64,000 bases of DNA from Azolla caroliniana. Lineage: Eukaryota > Polypodiophyta. How positions within the stretch are numbered: position 1 is the first letter of the stretch; each line of letters begins with the position of its first letter. Shown here piece by piece: positions 1 through 12,500 of the stretch. The stretch lies in NCBI GenBank assembly GCA_043228905.1, contig JBHGNT010000012.1:20956001-21020000 (forward strand), written 5' to 3'. The notes below the pieces were generated by a model, which had not been told where the DNA came from, made no database searches, and was given only the letters and a program-made list of their open reading frames with translations. The translations under genes and the position numbers were made by a program.

Positions 1-1080
1 CGACGAGGATGCATTTTTCCGATTTTGCATCCAGCTTCCTCCGCTTCTCATCCGGCACATGCACATATGCAATGCTACTGAATATCCTCAGGTGTCTTAA
101 GTTCGGCTTACGCCCGCCAAGACTAACATTCTGTGTCGGTCCCCACACATCCGAATGGATAAGGTCGAGCTTGTTATGGCTCCGGTTTCGTTCGGTGGGG
201 AATGGAAGCCGGTGTTGCTTCCCGAGTTGGCAGGCTTCACATACTTGGGCTCTCCGGCCGCTAAACTTCGGCAAACCAAAAACAACTTGTTTCGTTTGCA
301 GGTCTTGAAGCCTCCGGTAATTGACGTGGCCTATCCGCTTGTGCCACAGGTCGATGTCCGACCCGACCTTCTGTCCTTTTGCAAATAGAGCGGTGCCGAC
401 GTCATTGGTGTCAAGGATAAACATCCTCCCGTCTTTGCGCCCTTGCGCAATAACTTCGCCCTCATCCTCAATGAAGCACCCAAGGTGCGTAAACCGCACC
501 TGCATCCCCTGGTCAACGATCTGTCCGACCGACACCAGGTTCTTCATGATTGTCGGAACGTGTAACACGTTCATCAGCTTCCCCTTCTGTCTGACGTGGC
601 TCAAAGGGACTTCTCCGACATGCACGATTGGGTGAGGAATGTCGTCTCCGGTTTTGACTACTCCTAGTTGATCCGATTTCTCCAACAAAGAGAACCACTC
701 CTTGTGGCTCGTCATGTGGTTTGACACGCCGGAATCAACGTACCACACTTCCCCCGATTTGGATGTGGTCTTCTTCATTGAGTTCGCATTGTGCTTCATC
801 ACCAAGGTTGGCCCCTTACCGTTCTTGGATCCTCTCGATCCGTTTGCGTAGTGCGAGCTTTGCCGGCCATCCTTGCCAGCCTTGCCGGATCCGGATTTGT
901 CCGAATCGGCGCGCTTTCTCCAGCACTCGCTTTCTCTGTGGCCCTTCTTGCCACAGTACCAGCATTCCGTTGCGGATTTGTTTTTCCGGCCTCCAATATC
1001 GCATTGACTTCCCCCTGCTCCCGGAGGGTCCGGAATTGTTGTCGGCACGATCTCTGTGTCATCATTCTTGCTCTTGTCGG
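1..1080 (-). pseudogene. Copia pol: CCHC knuckle, protease, pre-integrase, integrase with internal deletion
   Basis: One open minus-strand frame runs from about 1080 off the left edge. In order it holds a CCHC knuckle (CWYCGKKGHRESEC, around 950), the protease site in a YVDSGVSNHMT context (around 732, usual family form DSGASNHM), the pre-integrase segment LWHKRIGHVNYRRL, and the integrase zinc-finger part CEACQLGKQHR. After HSDVWGPTQN the frame jumps at about 115-125 into GRKPNLRHLRIF, which in intact elements lies well over a hundred residues later. The catalytic core of integrase is therefore lost in frame. The element could not integrate by itself. Confidence 0.88.
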
Positions 1081-1742
1081 CCGCCTCCATTGCGTGCCGA
1101 CCCGCCTCGTCCACCACACCCACGGGACCGATCCGCCTCCGTGTACAGCATCCGGCTATCAGTGGGTGCGTTAGTTGACACACCGGCGTGGTTCTCCTCT
1201 ACAAGGAGCATCAACTGTAAGTCGAAAAATGACGGCATATTCTCCCTTGTACAAACCGCCGTCCGAAAGGCTTTGTACTTAGACGTTAGGCCCCCAAGAC
1301 AGACCTGTACCATCTCGTCTTCCTCTACGGTGATGTTAATAGAGGCAAGCGAGTCACAGATCTCTTTGATCCGGGCCATATAGTCAGCCACCGACAAGTC
1401 CCTCTGTCGGACATTGCTCAACTCTTGTCGGAGTTGCAGCTTTCGGGTTGTAGTGCTTGCGGCGAAAACCTTCTTCAGGTTTCCCCAAGCCTCCTTCGGC
1501 GTCTTGGCGTCTCGGATTTGGCTCAGCAGCTGATCCCCGACACTGGACGCAAAGCCATACATCACTCTGCTTGTCGATTGTTCCCACGCTGGGAAGTCCT
1601 CATGTGTCGTATTAGGTGTTGTTTCGTTCGTTCGTTCCACGAAACTCCAATACCCATGCCCCAGTAGGTACTGATGCATTTTGTACGACCAGGACGCATA
1701 GTTGCTCCGGTCAAGTTTCTCTGTGGGAAGTGAACTTGCCAT
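1062..1742 (-). pseudogene. Copia gag (UBN2 type), frame broken before the zinc knuckle
   Basis: The 226-residue product starts MASSLPTEKLDRSNYASW and carries the copia gag pattern: an N-terminal W-x-M segment, a stretch like YLLGHGYWSFVE, then AKEAW-like and LRQELSNVRQ-like helices of the UBN2 domain. I chose the ATG at 1742 because MASS plus the following motif is the usual copia start; an in-frame ATG further upstream lies in the leader. The frame ends in a Gly/Arg-rich tail at 1062, whereas family members continue directly into a CCHC knuckle. Here the knuckle lies in another frame, so one small indel near 1080 has broken gag-pol. Confidence 0.88.
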
Positions 1743-1837
1743 ACCTCTGTCCATAAATGCTTCAGTGTCTGTTCTTGCGACCTGTTGGGTTTTGCTTCTC
1801 AAGGCGAATGTCTGCAGCAGAGGTTCTCAACCCTCGA

Positions 1838-1849
1838 GCTCTGATACCA
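1838..1849 (-). other. Primer-binding site, initiator tRNA-Met type
   Basis: The minus strand reads TGGTATCAGAGC directly after the LTR. This is the classic copia primer site complementary to the 3' end of initiator methionine tRNA, and it fixes the LTR boundary and element orientation. Confidence 0.93.
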
Positions 1850-2263
1850 TGTGAACGATTGCTTGCGAAAGCGTTAGAGAAGCAGAGAAAACAGAAAATA
1901 TGTCGAGAGTACGCGGGAGAATCAAAGAGAGTAGAACGTAAAAGTTATATTCAAAATAATAGTAAACACTCTGTACATACTCTGTGCTCAGTAGCACTAT
2001 TTATACAAGTCCTACGCAGACTGATAGAAGTATTGTGTACTTCAATGCTCACACGAGCATCTGACACTAACTCTAAGACTATAACTACCTAGTAATCTAA
2101 CTTATTACTAGGCTTCCGGTTACTGCTGGATCTAGCTAACCGGCTCTTTGCTCACCGACTCTATAGCTTGCCAGCTCGGTTGCTCACCGGCATACCGATC
2201 TGTCTCACTTACTGGCTCAGGCTTTTCAGCCGATCCGGCTCCACTTGAGCTTGTCGCTCAACA
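1850..2263 (-). repeat. 5' LTR of the copia element
   Basis: On the minus strand the LTR begins TGTTGAGCGACAAG at 2263 and ends CGTTCACA at 1850, giving TG...CA ends and a length of about 414 bp. The primer-binding site follows immediately. A TATA box lies inside. The outer edge is inferred from the TG start because no second LTR is available for comparison. Confidence 0.8.
1998..2005 (-). promoter_or_regulatory. TATA box of the copia LTR
   Basis: The minus strand reads TATAAATA, about 150 bases before the inner LTR end, where a copia U3 promoter is expected. Confidence 0.6.
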
Positions 2264-2559
2264 GATCCAAAGACCATTTTTTCCCCGATCTTGCGACTAC
2301 TCGAATGGCCAATGTGTTAGCAGACATCCACACATCTGATGCAGAGTATACATGCCACAACCTACCATCATCATCAACATTAAAATACTTTAAGTGGTTT
2401 ATCTTTATTTTGGTGTTTCCCAAGCATAATCTTCACTTTAGAGCTACTCAACTTAGTATGCATCTTCAAAGGCCCTTAAAAACTTTTGTGCATCTCCTAC
2501 AACATTTATAAAGAACACCCTTCTTGAATGCTTTCCTCTTTCACAAACTTGGCAGTCGT

Positions 2560-3010
2560 TTGTTCTAATTTGTCAACACAGAAAGAGTTCGTGAGAGTGG
2601 GAATCCTTACTTAACACCAAAAGTGCTATTGAAAAAATCCAAAATTTAATTACCCATCCACAAACAACATACCACCTTCTTATAGATTTGGGAAACACAA
2701 TCATATTTACTTGGTATTCTTCCATAAACCTCCAAAGATGTTAGTGAAGTACCATATCAAAACCTTTCTTAAAGTCTACAAAGATACAATGTAAACCTTT
2801 ACCTCACATTCAATTTTCTTCCATTAATACTTGAAAGGTGACAAGGTGATGAATCGTGTTTTCAAAAGCCCACTTGTTTGTAAGCCCTCTTGTTGTTTTT
2901 TCTAGCTCATGCTCATTATACATCCAAATAGTTTTGCCATAAGTAACACCACCATTATTTACATCTCCATATTTATGTAACGGTTTGTTCCAATTTTACT
3001 CCAATTGTAA
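2560..3010 (-). mobile_element. Decayed LINE reverse transcriptase remnant
   Basis: Minus-strand frames give CIFVDFKKGFDMV around 2769-2790, matching the first RT palm motif of LINEs. A piece just upstream (about 2830-2890) resembles QVGF...HHLVTFQVLMEENKV, which is RT finger sequence. Several frameshifts and stops separate the pieces. No ends or tail were found. Confidence 0.6.
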
Positions 3011-6000
3011 GGTGTGCCTTGTTGCAAGGCATGATTAACATATTTCGTATCCATGCATGTATTTCCTTTCCTATCCATTTGAGTATTTCCACCTTTATAT
3101 GTTGGGTATCTCCTACCTTTCAATTTCTTAAGCCCGTTGTCCTATAGATACATATTTAATCGTAAAATAGAGAGCATATGTGAAAGAGAACCATAACACA
3201 TCATCTTTTGGGCTTTTTGGTAATGATATAAGTTCTTATCATAGGCAAGTCTATGGAGTTTGGTCACCATAACTCCCAACACATTTCTTTAGGATTCAAC
3301 ACCTGAATGCGTTTCTCTTTTGTTTGGAGAAAGTGTTGAGTAACTTCCTATATTCCCCTCTTTCTTTTATTAAGTCTTTTCTAGTCATACAAATGTTGTT
3401 GCTAATTTTCCTTCCCTTTGTACATCCAAACTCATAAAGCACTTTCGAACTTCATGGCATTCATTATCAAACCATTTTACTTTGAACTTCAATCATTGGT
3501 GCCTTTGCAAGGTATATGCTTGGCTAAAAAACATTAATTTGTGTGTGAGACAATTACTTTCTTAAAAGCTTCGCCATATTATAACTTTCTCATTTGTAAC
3601 ATATATGCAACCAACATGGAATACATGGGTGCTTGTTTAAGGTCTACTCTCGAATATGGTTGTTTGTTATCTTCAATTACCTTCTCAAACTCAAACCACA
3701 GTAGGTAAACTAGAAGGAGAGTGAGAGGTAACTTTGGGTTTTGTTAATCTACTTCGTATATTGGCATCAACAAACTCGTGGAAGGAAAAGTGGAAGTAGT
3801 CGGATACTTCCTCAATTGTTTTGCCAAGGAAGATCTATCAATCTATCTAATGTTTATGTTGCTCGAATAGGTCACTAAGCTCTTCGAAGGGTTACCATAG
3901 GCAATATACAAAGTGTGAATGGTGAACCTGAGTCATTATTAGAGAATAGAAACTATAGTTTTGTGTAACATTTGCTTGGAGAATCTTCCTCGCATCACTT
4001 AGGCCTTTCAGGCCAAATTATTAGATTCCTCTGCTATCTTGGATCTAATTGAAAGTTTGGATATACATAATAGAAAGTCATGGGTTCACGTCCATTTATG
4101 ACCTTTTTTGCATTGTGAAATTGGTATTATATATAGATATTTTTTATATCGAGTTCTGGTGTCCATTCGCCAAGTGACATGCAAAATACCTTTCGAAAGT
4201 AAGATATTGTCAAATACTTTTTCCATTATCTTTTCTGCATATAAAATCCTTTCGTGCCAAGCCATAAAGATACACCATTTGTAGCAATAATTCTAGTATT
4301 ATTGCACATTTGCGAGTAACTTCTCCTATTTTCATCCATAAAAGAGCAATTGTACATTGGTATATCTTCTTACATCCTTCAGATATGTGTCATGAAATAT
4401 TGATGTGTGTCAAGTTGCAAACTTCTTGTACAGTCATGTACATCACCAGAGACAGTAATGTCCCCATTGTCTTTGAAATAAGAGATATCATCTAATTCTA
4501 GATTGGTACAAGGTTTATCTCTATCCAAACACTTGAAAGTCCAAACCTTGGTGAGGAATGTAGAATTCAACAACAAAAGTGGGTTTCATTTGTGTTTCTA
4601 TGCCATATGTCGCTTTTATGTTCATCAATGTCTTATAATTGACACGTGGGTGTACGTTATAGTTGCTAGAACCTTGAATACAACTTCTTATGCTCCATAC
4701 AAGTTTACACTTGGTATGCCATAATGTATACTGAAGAATTCTCTAATGACCTTTCCAAGGGATATGGTTGTTTATATACTCTCCTCTTCCGTCCCTCTCC
4801 TCTTTAGTTCTTTTATTGTTATTCAAGTTTTTTCAATTTTCGAAATTCTATACGTGCCATACGTACATACGTGCTTTCGTATTCGAAAATGATACATCCT
4901 TCCTTGCTTCATCATATGCAACAATAAATTAATTAGAGACAACACCACACCACATGTATAAGCCCACAACAAAGTTTTTCCATCACTCACATATCACCTC
5001 ATTTGCCCATTTTTTCCTCCTTCAATGCTTCCTTTAGCCCAATCTTGTTTAAATGCTCATTTTTTCTAACCAAGCTAGTTTTTAGTTTCATATCTTTCTC
5101 ATGAGTGCCCTAATCTCTACACAACCTTCCTTGTTTATGGTTTCTTGTAAAAAAAACCAAACAATTCATAACCAATATTCATCAGTGACTGTGTTGCATT
5201 GAGATTGAGAATCTTTAATGTTTGTTTGCCCCAAATCAAACCCTACAAGAAGTATAGTTCATGAAATTTGTAGGGCTTTAATTGATCGTGGATCCAAACT
5301 TTTTAGATCATTATGTAGTATTTCCTATAAACACATTCAAGAGTTTTTCCTAAAATAAACTTAATATTCATATTTACAAACTTACCACAGCTCCTCCCAA
5401 AATCAAACAATGGAACAAATGATGACTACAACAATTGATCAAAGATTTTTGCTATAGGCTACTAAGAAACCTTAATTTTCCATTGTATCATAAAAGCAAT
5501 TGTGTCAAATGTTACTATAAGCACAAATTCACAATAATCTTGGATTAGTATGCTCATTGAGAAAGAAAGTTTGGTCTTCACAAAGTTAGTTCCTTCTTAC
5601 TATTAAGGATATTGAAGCTTTCCCTACAAAGTATGCACAAATCTAGTTCATTTTTTACGAAGGAGAAAAAGAACATATTACTTATGTAATTCAAGAATCT
5701 CTTCAAATAATGGATTAGTACATCTCTCATTTGCATTTGCCTTGTGAAGGGTAAGATTTCCATTAGGAGACATGTCAAGATTAAATATCCGAACATTAAT
5801 TAGAAACATTGTTAACAAAGAAGGTTTGATCTTCGTAAAGCTAGTCGAGATTAAATATGCAAAAATTTATGAGAAACATTTAACTTGCTCTTTGGCCCAA
5901 CACTAAATCTTCCCTTCTCATTTCTCAGGCTCCTTAGACAACCCAACCAATCACTTAATCACCTCAGTAAATAAATTTAGATGTTCTCAAAAGAAATTGC

Positions 6001-6035
6001 CAGTGCTACGTTCCATGGAGATCAATTCATCAACT

Positions 6036-6172
6036 ATCATCCACATTCTGGAAGATCCCCTATCATCCACATTCTCGAAGATCCACTAACATCCACATTC
6101 TTGAACATCCACTATCATCAACATTCTTGAAGATCAACTATCATCCACATTCTTGTAAATCAAACAAAAGAA
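6036..6172. repeat. Short tandem array, about five 27-bp units
   Basis: Five imperfect units built on CTATCATCCACATTCTTGAA lie head to tail, about 350 bp beyond the CNX1 stop codon. Units differ by a few substitutions each. Confidence 0.85.
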
Positions 6173-6366
6173 GCTCATTGAGAGAAGACACAATTTTCTC
6201 TTAAAGTTCACCTATTGTACGCATCCTATTTTGTTTCAAACATCTGAAAATATTAATTATAATGGAGTAAATCTCAAATCAAACTTTGTTCAAATTCTTT
6301 ATTTAACTTCATTAAAACCTTCCCATAATTTAGAGGCATGGATACTTTTCAATTTCAAAATTCAGG

Positions 6367-6372
6367 TTTATT
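6367..6372 (-). terminator. Possible CNX1 polyadenylation signal
   Basis: AATAAA on the minus strand, about 147 bases after the CNX1 stop codon. Position and sequence fit, but plant signals are loose and other A-rich stretches are nearby. Confidence 0.35.
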
Positions 6373-6518
6373 TCCAATAATGCATGTGATAAATACACAC
6401 AAGCAAGTTTATTTTTTTAATAATGCAAGTGTCAAACAAGCTAAAACTCTTGACTACTTTCCAAAATAACTCGAATGACAAATACACTAAACTCGGGTTT
6501 TATCATTTAGGTGTAATA

Positions 6519-9500
6519 TCAGCAAGAGCAGCCTTTGTCAGTATAACTTGAAGTATTATCACCATGTGCTGCCTTATAACTGGCTGCCCATACATCACGA
6601 GGTGCACCACTCTGTGGATGGGTTAGTGTAGAGTGAGGCACATGTAATGGATGTTTCTCCTTCTTGTCACCTTTGATTTGTTTCAAGGCATGTGGTAGAG
6701 ATGGCATCAACGCTTCCAAACATTCTGCTACTGCATTTGGGTTCCCAGGCATGTTAATGATCTGTTTTTTAACAAAATAAACTTGGTTTCAATTAGTGCA
6801 TTCAACTTAGCCTTGTAATTGGATTTTCCAACTCTTGATTTTGTAACCAGGTAAGGGTTGTTCAGAAACATAAAATGACCAAAAAGATAATTAGCCTTCA
6901 TCTAGATTTGTTGAATTTTTTAATTAAATATCTCAAAAAATTCAAAGGATTTATTCTAAATGAGGTTGAGGGGTACAGTAACTATATCTCAATATATCTA
7001 ATCAGAGTCTAAACGATTATACCAAGCTGCAGCCAAGTGTGTGCACACGTTTATGGTTATACGACCAAATCAGTCACATGCTACTGCTTATCTACTTTAT
7101 TCCAATTTCTCGCCAACTTATATCAAGCTTTTGTTGTTAAAACTTTCCTCTTACCAAAGTAGATGAACGAATTCCTGCAACAGCACGTGATAATACAGCA
7201 GTTGGTGTCACCTGGAACCGAGGAAATTGGAAAATCAGTAGGTGCTACAGTACTGAGAAATATCCAGGTTATAGTGTGTTGTGTATGCATCATCAGATGT
7301 TGAGGATAAAACTTCCCTCATTCACTAAAAAGGCTGTTTTTTGGGGGGGGGCTTGCCAGTTGGAAATTCCTCATACAAATTTGTGGTAAATCCTCATTAT
7401 TTACTATCATGTTATGCATGAAATAGAAAACTTGTAAAGCAATACATCCTAGCACTTCTTGGATCAAAAGCAAACTCTGTCAATTTAGAAAGAAAGCTTT
7501 TCTAAGTTCCTCGTAAGATTAATGACATTATACACCACCTTCAGACTCTCTAACAACATGACTTGTACAAGACTAGGTGCCTCTTTATGTAATAAAGGTC
7601 TCGTTGCCTCAGGAGTGATATCACGTTCTGTAAATCCTGTTCCACCTGTAGTCAGGTTATACAATGAATCATGATCTGTCCCATTTGCTTATTCATATAC
7701 ACAACTATCAACTTTTCTCATGAATTTCACTCAAGAATTTATAAGCATATTAAGAAACCTGATGTGATTATAAGATTGACTTTGTCTTCATCACTCCATT
7801 TCTTTAGAATTTGCTGAATCTCAGAAACATCATCATGTACAACAGCTGTTGCAATTACCATTGCCCCACCAAGCTTATCTGAATTGTTTTTAATAACCTC
7901 TATTGCCCTTGGTCCACTATAGGAAAAATATGAGTTTAATTAACGAATAACGCATCCTCTTTAACAAAAATTCTGAACATAAAGAAATATTTCCAAATAA
8001 TGGATCATGTTGGTTGGTTAAAGGCACCGGTAGATATTGTTATATGGTATCAAGCTATGTTAACCTGGCTCTGAAAATCTCTTACAGCTATTGGTTGAAA
8101 ATGCTTACATCCATCATTGGCCACTTCTTTTCAAGTTAATGAAAAAATCTGAGAAACCACCTTTAAAAAGCAAACTATTAACTTAATTCCTGACTGAATT
8201 TCAGTTTGTCAAAAGTTTACCTGCGGTCTACACCATGCCCAGATGCAACAGTGTCACTCACTGTTAAAATTGCAACCGTCATCCTGGGTTGAGCATCTAT
8301 AATATCATCTGTTACTTGTTTTTCTATACCATGACTCGAACTCTTTGTTGTCTCCGGAGGTAGATATGTCTCTGAAGGCAAGTTAATAAAATCTGCAATC
8401 AGGAGCGCAGGTACTACTTCACCAGAAGCAACAAAACCATCTCCTTTTGGAAGTTCCAATAATGCATTTGCCGATCTCATGTTGAGCAATCGACTGCTCG
8501 CTTGTTTACCAGTACTCCGGGCAATAAAACTGTGATTAGGATAATAATAAAAAATGGCAGTTGAGTTTATGAGTGCTTATCAATCAAATGAAATGCATTC
8601 GTATTTTGATTTACCTAGGACCACCATGTTTAATATCACCATTCCAATGGACTGTTGCACAGTGATATTCTGGACTAGTCGTGTTCAACTTAATTGATCC
8701 TTCTACTCTAGCATGAATCCTGCAAATGTAACATACTTGCTTGCTCGCGAAATTTCCTTGATTCTTATAGATTTAGCATTTCAGAATCATTTTACTTGTC
8801 CTTAAAAGATTTCTTTCAGATAATACACCCTTATTTGAATCAAATTTCCAGATATATTCAACATTTCACCTGTTATGTAAAACATAAGCTTCAATGTGTT
8901 GAAGGACTGATTGGAACTGATATAAGTATCTTCAAGAATCGAAATGCTTTTATGAGGGTATTATTTCAGCACAAATATGTCATTACAAGAGTTCCAAACT
9001 TGGAAGCATATCTTCATAGAGTCACATCATCAACCTGGCCCTCCTATTGTCTACGTACCTACCCCATGCTATCCTTACCTCTCACACTATGGCGAATCTA
9101 CACAGTAAATGAGAAAACAGTTAAGGATAAATGCCCGTGCCGTTGGAGACAAACCTTGATTACTGATATGGGTGAATTCATGTTGTCCACAATGAAACAA
9201 AAGTAAAAGCTCTACATTTCCTAGACATCCATGACCATGATCTTAATGCAGAGTGGAATGATTTTGGAGTTTATTTACAAGCATAAAATAAATGAACTAA
9301 TTATGTATGTGTTCACTGATTGTGAGGGGACATAATATCCAAGGTTGGTTGGTGCATCGGATTGGGGCTACAATGAAGTTCACCGGGTGCATTAAGGTGT
9401 CCTTGTGCAGATAGGACATGGCAAGCAATGATCTTCACAATCTGGTGATGGTATGGCCCAGGTGCTTTATATCCCAGTACTCCCAGTCTTCATTGTCATA

Positions 9501-12500
9501 AGCAATCCTCTGACGAAGCTAAGCTGACAATTTGGCCCATTTTCAGTGGAGGTCTGGGTATTGGACAAAGTTTAGTAATGTGCTTTGTCATGTGCTAACA
9601 GAAGAGTTGATTCCCTATCCTTTTGAAGCTCAACCAAGCTTTGGCCAAGTGTTGTAGACCAGCCTTCTCTATCGTTTGTCAAATGGTGGCAAGTCCACAG
9701 AGAGGTGGCATACTTCTCTCCAATTTGCTCGTAAGCTAGGCACCTGCCTCAAATTATTACTTTCTCTCGACATCTTCAAAATAATTTGCAGAACCTTTCA
9801 GCTCTAGGTATGTGAAATGTTCATGCTACTTCAATCTCTATCAGGTGGGAGGAAACTCGGTCCATTTCTAGTTGGCTCTCGTATTTGGCCTTAGTAACTA
9901 TGTCCTTAGACATGAGGACCATGGAAATATTTGCACACAATCGAAGATATTTACATATGCATCGCTTTACCATCAATATTTAGAAAGGAAAGACCAGTAT
10001 ATTTCTGCATTGTGTGCTAAGATGTTCAGAGCCTAGCAACTCATTAATGCTTCATAGTTTCCGTTTAATGCATAAGACAAGGGAAATGTGAAGAAAGTTA
10101 TGTTAAAGTACGAATACACAAAAACAGGTTGGGTATGCTGCAGAAGATGTTCAGAGCCTAGCAACTCATTAATGCTTCATAGTTTCCGTTTAATGCATAA
10201 GACAAGGGAAATGTGAAGAAAGTTATGTTAAAGTACGAATACACAAAAACAGGTTGGGTATGCTGCAGAAGAGGATAGAAACAGAATGGGAACCTATACA
10301 AAGTATGAGTAAGAAAAGCAAAAAATATGATATTGCAAGTACTAACAGGTTATACGAACAGCATAAATTTAACTTCTAAACTCTGATTTTAAAGAATTAA
10401 CATGCCTAGTAAACTTACCTCGGCAGGGCGGGGTTCGTCCATCCACATAGTGCACGGATTGCTGGTACTACAATAACATTGAAAGTAACAACACAACTGA
10501 CAGGGTTCCCAGGTAGACCAAAAACTAGCAATTGCTGATCAGTAGATGAACCCCCCGATTGATGGGTAATTGTTGCAAAAGTTACAGGTTTCCCTGGCTT
10601 CATCAGAACCTATAGAAGCTGCTAATGAGTTTTTAACAATTTTCTTACATTTGTTTTATATACAAATTGGGCTTACAGGTCCACAATTTTGGCAATTTAT
10701 CAAAACTACAAACAATAATAACAACTTCTTCTGTGAGGCCAAAAACTCACTTCAATGAGTCCACAAAACTTTGATGAAGACAACTTCAATGATTCATTGA
10801 AACAAAAAACTCGCATTGACAAGCAAACTTTGATAACTTGTCAATGCTAAAAAAACTTACTTTGGCTTGTTGAAACTAAAAAATCATTTAGGCAAGTTCT
10901 CACAACTTCAGCAAACCCCCACTACAATGATTCGTTGAAAGTAAACTTTAAACTAGTCGAGTCACTTCAACAAGGTAAATTCAACTTTAAACTTGTCGTA
11001 GAATAAAGAAGATATTTTTTATTTCAAATAGAAGGAAGGGGTATGTTTAACAAAACTATAAACAAAGTGTAGGCATATGCATAGCCATTATGGCACAGGT
11101 ATATACATAGCTAGAGACTTCATATATCTCTCCCAACCAATTCTAAATTTGCATACAAGAAATATCTAAACCCTTCTCCTTTCTTTTTTGGTAGTTTTGC
11201 TCTTTCAAATATTCATTTTTGCAAATACATGCAATATACAGCTAAGGTGAATCTGACATACAATAAAGTTAATGCGCGGTTGATTCCAACCTCATCTGTC
11301 TGCATTGTTTAATCACAACATTCAAGAGTATGTGAGGCAAAATGTAATAGATAATAAATTCTTAGGCTACTCATTTCCGTGTTCAACCACCCTCTTAGGA
11401 TGATGTTGATCATCAAGCCCACCAACAGAACAAAAACAGTCCAACATACAAGGGATCCTGGTTGAGGATTGCTCCCACATAGTCTACCTAATTGGCTCAA
11501 GTTCAAAGACTAAACACATTCCTTCATTAGACTTCACACTGGTAACGCCTAGATGAAGAGACTTTGATACTAATATACGAATTTTAGACAAACAAAGATA
11601 TGATCTCCTAAGAAAGAAAGAAAAAAAACTATATTAACGTCTTCTTAAGAGGTCATAATGGCCTACATGACCAAACCAGAGATTACATCATAAAATGGAG
11701 AGATAAATGAAATTTTGTTTTCGAAATATCTCAAGCATAGATCGATCCAACATGGAGAGATCCTTCAAAGCACAGGAAGCACCTGCGATGGCAAGAGATA
11801 ATGCATTTTATCTATCGTTGACAAGGGTGGTTCGCAGGGTCTACATACAACAACAAATTGCTATTGCACGATATATTGTAGCCTCTTTGCAATGTCACTA
11901 ATCACTCACATACTCCAACAAAGCGTATGTGCCCCAATCCCCCACACTAAACACACTAATTAAATGATTAAATAGTTTTCAGACATATATTAAACCCTTC
12001 ATTAAACATGTTTTACTAAGGTGTTGAGAGTTAATGTGAGAGGATGGTTCATAAAGTGATGCTAGATCAGCCCGTCGATACACCCTTCCTCACCCATCCA
12101 CCCAACATTAGGGTGTTACACACCATCCAATTTGGCGAGATAAACTTCCATTGTAGGTTTAGTTAAGGTCACAATAAACTAAACATGAATACATGACTGT
12201 CATTCTCAAAGTTGCTTTATGTGATACATCACTGAAGTTTTATGTTATGTTAGAATATGTATTATGACTTCATTTAGCTGCATCAAATACTCACCTTTTA
12301 CAATGTTTATTTGTGCCGAAGTTTGCACCACTAAACACCTATTTGTAATAATGTTTGTACCATTAAACAGTGTCTTCAATCTAAATTAATGAAAACTTAG
12401 AACAGAGTACCTAGGTTTCTGTAACACCAAAGTGGATCTTATCCTAAGGCACAATTATATGCTTTAGATAAATGGATCATTTCAAAATATCTTAAACAAA

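Larger units (their letters stand above)
1..2263 (-). mobile_element. Ty1/copia LTR retrotransposon, 5' portion, truncated by the window edge
   Basis: Read on the minus strand this is LTR, primer-binding site, gag, CCHC knuckle, protease, GAG-pre-integrase and a shortened integrase, the order of a Ty1/copia element. The body leaves the window at base 1, so RT, RNase H and the second LTR are not visible. The copy is damaged: gag and pol are in different frames near 1080, and the integrase core is missing. The region is richer in G+C than the DNA to its right. Target-site duplication and LTR divergence cannot be judged because only one LTR is present. Confidence 0.93.
2264..6366. other. Gene-free AT-rich DNA with TE debris
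   Basis: Apart from the LINE remnant at 2560-3010 and the short array at 6036-6172, I recognise no gene here. All open frames are short and lack motifs. A loose repeat is seen at about 5565-5600 and 5815-5850 (both contain a TTTGGTCTTC/TTTGATCTTC-AAAG-TAGT core). Confidence 0.5.

Noticed and set aside
8796-9206. 136-residue plus-strand frame in CNX1 intron 7
   Set aside because: No motifs, AT-rich composition, antisense to an intron; no support as a gene.
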